Source: Raphanus sativus (lineage: Eukaryota; Streptophyta; Magnoliopsida; Brassicales; Brassicaceae). From it: 64,000 nt of DNA. Shown piece by piece: positions 22,453 to 31,425 of this stretch. Location: positions 13,268,001 through 13,332,000 of the forward strand of contig NC_079516.1 of assembly GCF_000801105.2 (NCBI RefSeq). The letters run 5' to 3'. The notes beneath the pieces are model-generated. The model ran no database searches. It had not been told where the DNA came from and saw nothing but the letters and a program-made list of their open reading frames with translations. The translations under genes were made by a program, and so were the position numbers. How positions within the stretch are numbered: position 1 is the stretch's first letter; every line of letters begins with the position of its first letter.

Positions 22453-22607
22453 TGGTTCAGTGGTCGGAATGGGCTGTTATGAACCCACAGATACACGGTT
22501 CAGATCCCCGAAGTGACCATTTATTTTTTTTGACTCGAAATTTACACAATTTTATTCATACTTTGACCCCACATAAATTTCCTTCTGGGTCCGCCACTGC
22601 TCATACA
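22453..22607 (+). mobile_element. tRNA-derived SINE-like fragment
   Basis: A Pol III-like A box (TGGTTCAGTGGTCGG, 22453-22467) and a B box (GGTTCAGATCC, 22497-22507) are separated by about 30 bp, as in tRNA-derived SINEs. A T-rich stretch and a unique body ending CTTCTGGGTCCGCCACTG (to about 22605) follow. It cannot be a functional tRNA, as no cloverleaf is evident. Right boundary uncertain. Confidence 0.5.
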
Positions 22608-23784
22608 TAAACAGAGACGCAGAGATGTTAAATAACCTCCAGATTCGAACATATCTACTTTGTAACTCTCTTCCCTATCAACCAAAAAAAAATTACAAAA
22701 GACAGAGCTAGGGAGAGAGAGATTTACGTGTGCTGAACGGAAAATTCTCAGAACCAACTCTCTTCAATTCGATGTATCGATGAAACCTAAAGTCCTTTGT
22801 CTTGTATGTTACTGTAATAAAGTGTCCCACGAGGAACATTTCGAGAGAGTTGATCTATTTGTTATGGGAAATGCAGATGCTCTCATATAAGCCAAGAGAC
22901 GTGTAGAACAATAGAACAGGATTTGTGACGAGAGCGATGATGTCAGTGAGTTAACTATTTTTCTGAGAATAGCCGATAGTTTTTTAAAATAAAATGTACT
23001 AAAACTGGAATGCTCTATCCAGGAGCTGTCGTGTGAACAAACCACAAGGGAGACGTCTTTACTAGAAAAAGAAAACGTTATTTTTTTCAAATGTCTTTCA
23101 CTCTTTCAACTTCTCTGTTAGTAGTTGCGTTAAGTTAAACGAAGCAGGTCTTTTCCATCTTCCATATGCTTTTATCCTATTGAAGGAAAAAACGTCGATT
23201 TGGAATTTTGTATAAATAAGGAAAGTCCTCATTGATTTTTTTCCCACTATAATTAGTCGATGTAGTTCAGTACAAATTGACTTTGAATTCATCCACACAC
23301 TATCCATCGGTTTAAGTGACTGACCTTTTTTTTTTTTGAACAACAAGTGACTGACTTTAATAAAGATTCGAAGCTGAACCTGGACTAGAAATGAAGTTTC
23401 CACGTCTTTTGTTGCATGCTTCCAAGACGCTTACACTGATCACGATTCACGACCACACCAACATATACATACACATCTGTGACCTAACCATCCATTCGTC
23501 TCTAGAAGATTATGACGTGCTTTTGAGCACTAACGTCATCTAATCGTGCCTTCTTGATCGGGAAATGTGCGAGTCGGCCCGTGAAGAGCTGTGAAACTCC
23601 AAACCCACTATACAATGGGCCCAGTGTAGACATGCCTCATAAGTTAACTTCATTCCTGTGAGGTCAATTAATTTTACTTTGCCTTTTTGTAGTTTAGGTA
23701 AGTTAAAGCTTCAAAGCACTTCAAATGTTGACTGTATATTAAGTCATTTTCAACATTTTACTTAAGAACGATCTAGTATTGTAA
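22608..23784. other. Intergenic, no gene recognised
   Basis: Open frames on the minus strand at 22809-23090 and 23098-23403 have no recognisable features and probably reflect chance. Arabidopsis has two genes between the SURNod19 and LEAFY homologues; I see neither here. Confidence 0.45.
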
Positions 23785-24260
23785 ACTAGGGTAGTAATAG
23801 GGTTGTAGAACACATTATTCAACCTTTTTAGGATTCTAAAACTCCAACAGTTAAATAACAGTGGTAAGAACAGTATTAGAGTCGCAAGTCGAAATGATTA
23901 ATCATATAATTATTATAAAATACATATATAATAACGTGTACTTTAATGCTGCAGGTAAACGAATAAAATAATAAGAGTATATTAACATCTTTATTATTAT
24001 GCAGTCTAGGAAAATTAAAATTTAAAATTACATATTGTCATTTTCATTTTTTTTATAAATTAAGGCGACTATAATATTCGAAAATAGTGTTGTAATAGGG
24101 GCTTTAGAACACGCTGTTGAACATTAATATTCCAAAACTCCAACAGTTAACTAACAGGGTAAAAACAGTATTAGAGTCGCAAGTCGCAATGATGAACATG
24201 ATAATATATCATGATAATAACAATACATATATAATATTGTACTAATGCTGCAAATTAACA
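23785..24260. repeat. Imperfect direct duplication upstream of LEAFY (period about 296 bp)
   Basis: Block one (about 23785-23965) and block two (about 24081-24260) share AACTCCAACAGTTAA, then CAGTATTAGAGTCGCAAGTCG, then ATACATATATAATA and AATGCTGCA in the same order. The offset is 296 bp at the ACTCCAACAG anchor (23841 versus 24137). The copies differ by point changes and small indels, so the duplication is old. Each carries a MYB-like CAACAGTTA word. Confidence 0.75.
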
Positions 24261-26059
24261 TAAAATAATTTGAAAAATGAGAGAAAAGACAAAGAAAAGG
24301 TAAGAGGAAACTGAGGGGCTGAGGAGAGAGGAGGCTAGGGCTATGAGAGAGACAGTCAAATAAAACAGACTGAGCTTTAAAATGGCAGACTCTCAGAACT
24401 CCGACTTGACCTGTCGTTTCCTCATTGGCTACCTTTCCACGTTAAAGTTTCCTTATCGGCTCAAACGGCTTTGTTTTCTTGCGATCACTGTTTATTGACA
24501 AGGCTTTTTTTATGTAATTCAACGTTTTTTATATGACAAACATGAAGCTTTTTTTAGATCCGTTTCACAAGAGCAATATATTCCTGATGCTTAACCTTTA
24601 GCTTACTATGATATTGTAAAATTTTGTTCTAATTTTTTATGAGTCTGTTTTCGAAAGAGTTCTCTTTAAAAACTTCAGTATTGAGTATAATTAGATACAA
24701 CTTACATTTTAGTGTTTTTTTCGGTTATGGATTACCTATTTATTCTAATAGTTTTCGATTTTGTAGAGTCGCATACATTTTGCTTGGGATTGACTTTAAT
24801 TAAATTTGATGGGAATTCTAATCTACGGTATATCCAACTAGTCTAACATATATATAGCCTGAATTTTATGGGAATATACGTTAGTCTTCAAATGAAGAAC
24901 ACTTATATACTTTTGGAATGTGAGCTATCCATCATCAAATGAAGTTAGTCTTGTTTACCAAAAAAAAAAAACTGAAGTTAGTCTTCATACTGATGCCAAA
25001 AGAATAGTTCACCCAAAAAAAGTTAGTGGTAAAGCAATTAAACAACAAGTTGGATGTTTGGTTCTATAGCATTAATTTTGCTCAGTTTGAAAAAAACTTT
25101 TTTATAAAATATTTTTGGTTTTATTTACCAAGAAATTCTGTTTTAGGGTACAGGTGTAATAATAGATCAGGGAGATGACAACACGTAATGATCGTTGAAG
25201 AGATTAGACCCCAAAGTTTATGGGATTAGATAGACTGAAACAGTTGAACAAAAAAAAAGATAGACTGAAACACTTCTGACTCCTCCTTTTGAGGTTTCAC
25301 TTTGCATTTATTAATTTTTGTTTCCTTAATGCAAATTAATTCCCTGTAAATATATAAATACTCAGAATTTATTACTGCACGGCAGAAAAAATTAAAGTTC
25401 CTATTTTTGCTATAAATTAACAATCTCATTTAATGTCCACGAGATTCGCGTTCAGACAATGCTGAAATTTCTTATCATACAAAAATTATTTTGTCATTAT
25501 TTTATCAGAACAATAACATAACTTAAAAAGACTTTACTCAGTAGCATATATGTATAATCAATTCGTCTGAGTTATGTAAATGACACTACAGAGAAATATA
25601 TACATTTCTCCGGCTGCTGCAAAGAGTTTCGTACAAATTATAACGGTATACACAATATTGCCAGATTCAAAGAGACAAACACAAAAGTTTTTAAAAAAAC
25701 ACAAAAGTAAAATTGTTAAAAACGTAAGAGAAATTTTTTAAAAAATGTAGAAGAATAAATAAAAAAAAGAAGAGAACACAATAATAAGAGAGGGATCACC
25801 ACAGTAAAACCCCTAATCATTTCACAAACTAACGTGTCAAATGACAAAGGGTCAAAATCGGTGTAGAGAAAAAGAATGTCGATGAAAGATAAAAAGCTTG
25901 ACTTGTTTAGTCACAACTGTCAAATTTTCAGCAAGACACATATCTTCTTTATATAATACTTGCATATATATACATATATACGTACTTATTGCAATAAACA
26001 GGCATATAATAAGAATATTTTTAAAATGTTATATTTATTTTCTAGATTCTTTACTGTTG
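24261..26059. promoter_or_regulatory. LEAFY upstream region
   Basis: About 1.8 kb before LEAFY without a gene. It contains a purine-rich GAGA-like segment (24290-24355) with GAGACA, an inverted auxin-response core, at 24349-24354. The octamer CAACTGTC is at 25914-25921, matching the GAMYB-type motif reported in the Arabidopsis LEAFY promoter for gibberellin response. Other sequence is AT-rich. Identification of individual sites is by motif only. Confidence 0.5.
25914..25921 (+). promoter_or_regulatory. GAMYB-type gibberellin-response octamer
   Basis: CAACTGTC, about 220 bp upstream of the LEAFY ATG. The same octamer was described as needed for gibberellin induction of the Arabidopsis LEAFY promoter. 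Position and identity fit conservation; function is inferred. Confidence 0.6.
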
Positions 26060-26067
26060 TATATATA
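26060..26067 (+). promoter_or_regulatory. LEAFY TATA box
   Basis: TATATATA, 76-83 bp upstream of the LEAFY ATG, the only strong TATA at a suitable distance. This implies a leader of roughly 50 bp. Confidence 0.6.
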
Positions 26068-26142
26068 GAAGCTGCGCGAGTGGTCACTTTAACAATAAAG
26101 CAACCTCCTCAGAAAGAGTAAAGAGTATTAGAGAAAGAGAAT

Positions 26143-28657
26143 ATGGATCCTGAAGGTTTCACGAGTGGCTTATTCCGATGGAACCCAACGAGAGCAATGG
26201 TTCAACAACAACAACAACAACCACCTCCGGTTCCTCCTCCTCCGCAGCAACAACCTCCGGCAACACCGCAGACGGCAGCGTTTGGAATGAGACTAGGTGG
26301 TTTGGAGGGTTTGTTCGGTCCTTACGGAGTGCGTTTTTACACGGCGGCGAAGATAGCCGAGCTAGGTTTCACGGCGAGCACGCTTGTGGGCATGAAGGAC
26401 GAGGAGCTTGAGGATATGATGAATAGCCTCTCTCATATCTTTCGTTGGGAGCTTCTCGTGGGTGAACGGTACGGTGTCAAAGCTGCCGTTAGAGCTGAAA
26501 GGAGACGTTTGCAAGAAGAGGAAGAGGAGGAATATTCTAGACGCCGTCATTTGCTACTCTCCGCCGCAGGTGATTCCGGCACTCATCACGCCCTTGATGC
26601 TCTCTCCCAAGAAGGTACTATAACATTGAATATAAACATTACCCCACGTTTTATGTGTGTATGGTAAGGTTGAGAACTTGAGAACACCATAATTTTGTGA
26701 TTATGGATTCGTTTAAAATATTAATAGCAAATGTCTGAAGGCTCTCAAGTATATATTCAAACTCAAAGTCTACAATTATATATAAGCTAATTCAGAATAT
26801 AAAAGTGAAAATCACATATACGTGTATGGAGACCGAATCTAAAATTTAAATATTTTTATTTTTATTATAATAACTATTTCAATAATTTAGGATAAATGTG
26901 ACCTACATAGTGAGCTATTGTTGTACACTATGCAGTTGTAGTCAGGTTGTTATATATTAGACCTATTGCAAGAAGTACGAGGATTAGTTATAAACTTATA
27001 ATGTATTATGTGATTGTGACAATAGTATATATATAGATGATTGGACAGGGTTATCAGAGGATCCAGTGCATCAGCTAGAACACACTGATGCGGCGGGGAA
27101 CAACGCCGTGGGAGGCTACTGGGAAGCAGGGCAGGCAAAGATGAAGAAGCCACAACAAAGACGCAGAAAGAAACAGATTGTGACGTCAGTGGAAACCGAT
27201 GATGACATGAACGAAGGTGAGGATGACGATGACGGTAACGGTAACGGAGGAGGCGGTGTGTTGGGGATTGAGAGACAAAGGGAGCATCCGTTTATCGTAA
27301 CGGAGCCTGGGGAAGTGGCACGTGGCAAAAAGAACGGTTTGGATTATCTTTTCCACTTGTACGAACAGTGTCGGGAGTTTCTTGTTCAGGTTCAGACCAT
27401 TGCTAAAGACCGTGGCGAAAAATGCCCCACCAAGGTATCTTCCAAGATTTAATCCTAGCCGTACGTTTACTTTCGCATTATAATATTTTAATAACATATT
27501 ATATAGTTCTGTCGGAATTTATGGTGTATGGTAGGGATACCATAGCCATTATCATCGACAGCTGTTTTAAAGTAAGTTTGACAAGTCACTAGGTCAGGGT
27601 TTTTCAGTATTATTTTCTTTTAGTTTTTGCTATGTCTGGCATAGATTTATAGAGGTTCTGATTTATATTTTCTTTTTAGTTAACGAATATAGTTAGATTT
27701 CAATTTAAAGTTTTGACTTAGTCACAGACAGACTCACATTACGACAACGTGTCGAGCTAGGGTAAAAACACAGTCGTTGTTTTGTTTTAGTCTAAAAACG
27801 ACATGAGATAGCCAGTACTAAGATACGATGTCCTTAATGCATTAGATTCATTTTCTGCATGCATGTGTGTAAATAAACATAGATATTATACTTTTTGGCC
27901 ATTAGTAAGGATACTTTTTGTGTGTATATAATTTAGAAATAAAATAATATTTGGATACATAATATTGCTCAGCGGGTAATAGTGTCACCTTTCTTCGAGT
28001 GATGATAGTACATAGTCCATGAGCTCTGTGCCATTGCTTGTACAGACGCACGTTATTAAGAAAAAAATTACAAAAAATTAAACGAATAAAAGTCTTTTTT
28101 TTTCTTTCTCAAATTTCTAGTTCCAATGTTTAAATAAAAATCTTTTTAGAACATATATATTGGTACTTTTCTATAATATATTCCATTTTTCGGAAAAGAA
28201 TACATTTTTGCTTGGATTATTACATAAATACTGATTATTATGTTTTGGAAAAATATGTAAACAGGTGACGAACCAAGTATTCAGGTACGCAAAGAAATCA
28301 GGAGCGAGTTACATAAACAAGCCGAAAATGAGACACTACGTTCACTGCTACGCACTCCACTGCCTAGACGAAGAAGCTTCAAACGCTCTACGAAGAGCGT
28401 TTAAAGAACGCGGCGAGAACGTTGGGTCGTGGCGTCAGGCCTGTTACAAGCCGCTCGTGGACATCGCTTGTCGTCATGGCTGGGACATAGACGCCGTTTT
28501 CAACGCTCATCCTCGCCTCTCCATTTGGTACGTTCCAACTAAGTTGCGTCAGCTCTGCCATTTGGAGCGGAACAATGCGGTTGCTGCGGCTTCAGCTTTG
28601 GTTGGGAATGGGATTAGCTGCACGGGGTCGTCTGCGTCTGGGGGTTTTGGGGTTTAA
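26143..28657 (+). CDS. LFY: LEAFY floral meristem identity transcription factor
   Basis: Three exons (26143-26614, 27049-27434, 28265-28657) with the classic LEAFY intron positions give 416 residues; Arabidopsis LEAFY is 420-424. It is a nuclear plant-specific transcription factor that switches on APETALA1 and floral homeotic genes. It starts [21 protein letters not shown] glutamine/proline stretch with a six-Gln run coded by CAA repeats follows. The N-terminal SAM-type oligomerisation domain contains [20 protein letters not shown], and a Glu/Arg-rich helix ([11 protein letters not shown]) follows. An acidic, Gly/Asn-rich linker lies in exon 2. The helix-turn-helix DNA-binding domain spans exons 2-3 ([47 protein letters not shown]). 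The end is SSASGGFGV, lacking the Gly/Asp tail ending DDLRF in Arabidopsis. All key DNA-contact regions appear intact, so the gene should be functional. Confidence 0.98.
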
Positions 28658-29693
28658 TTTGTTGGGTTATTGTGGTTTAGTTACTTGTTCGCTATCTTAA
28701 TTAATTATTAGCTTTTAGTTTACTCGTTTTGGCTGGGCTTGTTCGTTTTATTTCCGATGACTTGATTTATTATTATAAAAAAATTACAACGAAAGGCAAT
28801 ATCAATCAAGATTGGAATAAAGCATTACACGAACATATAAAATGTATAAATGAAATAGAACCAATCTTTTCTAATGGAAATCTTAATAGCTAACAAATAA
28901 AGTTTGTAATGTTTTTTTCTCATCTGTATTAAATTTCGATTGGATGTAACTACTTGCAAGAACATATCATCCAAGAGACAACTAATTTTATGAAATGATT
29001 TAAAATAGAGGGTGATACCAACTTGTTCGTTATCTAAAGATGGAGTTCCCGCCAAGAGCGTTGTACCCACAAGTCAGAAGAAGCAAGAAGAACATTCTAT
29101 TAACGCAAAGGTTATCTCGAACTGAGTTCCTGTTTGTAAAGATCAACGGTTAACTAAACCCCTGAAACGTTTCTTCACCCTTTTGTCCATTGTAGCGTAT
29201 AGGCACAGAGGGAAGCAGGAGAAAACGAAGAGAAACTACTTTGGAATCTAATGAGCAAAAATAGAAAGCATCAAGAACCAGAGAGTCCAATGGGACCCAA
29301 AGAGATCATCAGACAAGCTGATACGAAGCAGAAGAAGCCAGCCATTGGTGCATAGTAGACGAGCGACCAGAAACCAAACAAGGTTAAGTTCCTCAAATGG
29401 CGGGTCCTAGTGCTTTGATTCCACTTGGCGTGTCACCTACGGCTAGAACAGTAACCTGGAGGTAAGTAAAGTATGTACAAGTCTACACAAGAATATCTCT
29501 TTACTATGCTCAGAAAAAACAATCAGCTTAAAAACTGATTGTGTACTCTTTTATCATGTCATTACTTGCACTTGGGTGTCGTCTATTGAAACTTGTCCCA
29601 ATATATGATTCTAAGTACAAATGTCAGAGCCAAATCGTGTCAGTGTTTTGTACATCAATTCTGTGTTTCTTCCATGTTTATAAACTTATTAGG
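28658..29693. other. Intergenic between LEAFY and the UCH-related gene
   Basis: Contains both 3' UTRs (convergent genes). A minus-strand open frame at 28825-29070 is unsupported. Nothing else recognised. Confidence 0.5.
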
Positions 29694-30408
29694 TCATATC
29701 ATGGATCGTGCAGCTTCATAGAACAGAATCTCTGGCCGAATCATCCTTTCTCCACAGAATCTAACCACATTCTTCCAGCTACCAACAACCTATATAATTA
29801 CCACACGTATATTATTATCCCAACGATTCAACACAAAGAAGACAAACTCAACTGTTTATGTCGTACCTCTCCTGCTAAAGACTCACGTCTGAGATTAACC
29901 CACCGGTTCTTTTCATAAGCTATACAGATGTTTTCTTCTTCTTCTTCTTCACTATAACCAACCTAGATCATATCTAATATATTATGAGAGTGTTACAGAG
30001 AAATACAGAAGAACAATAGGACAAGTTTTCTTTTTCTTACCATAGACACAAGCCGGTAGTTAGTGTTTGGTTCTAAGCCTTCGTACAGCCTGCTCATATC
30101 TATCTCCCACTCCAAAGCCTTTGTCGTTTCTGATATTTCCTTTTCAGTTTCACTCTTCTCCCATTCCAACACTACAGAACACCAACGTTGTTTTATTATA
30201 AGCATAGAAAATGAAATGAGTATATAAGATCACAACCGTGGTGCTCAAAAACTTACCGATTGTGAAGATAGGTGGACATCTACTCATAACGTGATGAACA
30301 AAGTTTGTCGTCCCACAGCCTCCAGTTTTAGTGTCACATAACATTTTGTATTTCATGCGGGTCACTTTAAGGATATCCACAAACTTTATATCCCCAAAAG
30401 CACACTGC
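29694..30408 (-). CDS. Ubiquitin carboxyl-terminal hydrolase-related protein, 3' part
   Basis: Four 3' exons read toward the left: from the gap edge 30408 to 30257, then 30171-30041, 29962-29867 and 29789-29694, with phases that join cleanly and a TGA at 29694. They encode the C-terminal part of the plant DUF627/DUF629 ubiquitin-hydrolase-related family (At5g61940/At5g61950 type): GGCGTTNFVHHVMSRCPPIFTI, then LEWEKSETEKEISETTKALEW, YEGLEPNTNYRLVSM, ENICIAYEKNRWVNL, and a final VVRFCGERMIRPEILFYEA. The peptidase fold is recognisable, but the motif where active USPs have Gly-His-Tyr before AYV reads Asn-Ile-Cys here, so the catalytic His seems lost. The family is described as hydrolase-related and may be inactive. 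The 5' part lies in or beyond the assembly gap. Convergent with LEAFY. Confidence 0.75.
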
Positions 30409-30508
30409 NNNNNNNNNNNNNNNNNNNNNNNNNNNNNNNNNNNNNNNNNNNNNNNNNNNNNNNNNNNNNNNNNNNNNNNNNNNNNNNNNNNNNNNNNNNN
30501 NNNNNNNN
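30409..30508. other. Assembly gap (100 N)
   Basis: Exactly 100 N. Unlike the first gap, I see no shared sequence on its two sides. It separates a minus-strand UCH-related gene (left) from the interior of a plus-strand VIP4 gene (right), and both lose their 5' exons here. Confidence 0.99.
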
Positions 30509-31425
30509 GAAGAGGGAAAGGGTAAGTAGTAAACCTCTTTGACTTGAGCTCCAAGCAAAAAATCCAATTTTTTTGTAATTTTCATTTGACTTTTCAGATG
30601 GAGAGCCAAAACCTGAAGGCTAGTACAAAGCTGAGTCAAGCAAGGGAGAAGGTTAAGCGCAAGTATCCACTTCCTGTTGCGAGGAGACAGCTCTCAACTG
30701 GGTACTTGGAAGATGCTCTCGAAGAGGTTTGTGTTGTTGTTCTTCTTCCTATTTTCTAAAAGCAAAGGTTTCTAAACATTAATTAGTTTTGTTGGAACTT
30801 AGGATGAAGAGACGGACCACTACGGTTCACACCGCTCAAACCGTGGCTATGAGGAGGATCTTGAAGCTGAAGCGCAACGGGAACGAAGGATTATGAACGC
30901 CAAGAAGGTAAACAAAAAATATATTCTCATTACCTTTCGAGTAATATGCCAAAACAATAATTATATAACCTCCTCTTCTTGAACCAGAGCAACAAAGGCT
31001 TTCCAGGGAGGTCTTCAATGACGTCAGCGAGACCAACAAGGCGTCAAGAGTATTCAGAGAGTGAGAGAGAGGAATCAGAGTATGAGACTGAGGAAGAGGA
31101 AGAAGAAGAGGAAGAGGAAAGGCCACGTTCACGTAAAAGAGTCAAGGAACCAGAAGATGAGTATGAGGAAGAGGAATTAGAAGAAGATGAAGAAGAAGCT
31201 GAGGTACGTAGTAAAGTCAAAATAAAGTTATGTTGTTTGTTAATGAGAAGGATCATGACAAATGTTGTGTTGTGGTGAATGCAGGGAGTGAGGGGAGATA
31301 AGGACCGTGGTGGAAGTAGTAGCCGGAAAAGGAAAGGGATTGAGTCTGATGAGGAGGAGTCTCCTCCGAGAAAAGCTCCGACTCATCGTCGTATGGCCAT
31401 GGTTTATGACAGTGATGAGGACTAA
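30509..31425 (+). CDS. VIP4: VIP4 / Leo1, PAF1-complex subunit, 3' part
   Basis: The 3' end of the Leo1 homologue VERNALIZATION INDEPENDENCE 4, a nuclear PAF1-complex subunit that promotes Pol II elongation and H3K4/H3K36 methylation, for example at FLC. The exon fragment at 30509-30521 touches the gap; complete exons follow at 30598-30726, 30803-30907, 30988-31203 and 31285-31425, 197 codons in frame. Features: a basic KLSQAREKVKRKYPLPVARR followed by QLSTGYLEDALEE, then a YGSHRSNRGYEEDLEAEAQR segment, long Glu/Asp runs mixed with SR-like SRKRVKEPEDE, and the conserved tail RRMAMVYDSDED. The acidic low-complexity tail is normal for Leo1. The N-terminal half, including most of the Leo1 core, is missing because of the gap. 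It is the At5g61150 homologue by position next to the helicase. Confidence 0.92.

Noticed and set aside
22453..22525. A genuine tRNA gene
   Set aside because: A and B box words exist but no acceptor stem or anticodon arm can be drawn.
22809..23403. Two minus-strand frames upstream of LEAFY
   Set aside because: No recognisable domains, ordinary chance length, not joined by splice sites into a known protein.
26178..26411. Threonine/serine-rich frame inside LEAFY exon 1
   Set aside because: Out-of-frame reading of the CAA repeat and coding exon.
28825..29070. 81-codon frame between LEAFY and the UCH-related gene
   Set aside because: Lies in the convergent 3' region with no conserved motif.
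30150..30639. Open frames across the second N run
   Set aside because: Artefact of N codons joining unrelated genes on two contigs.
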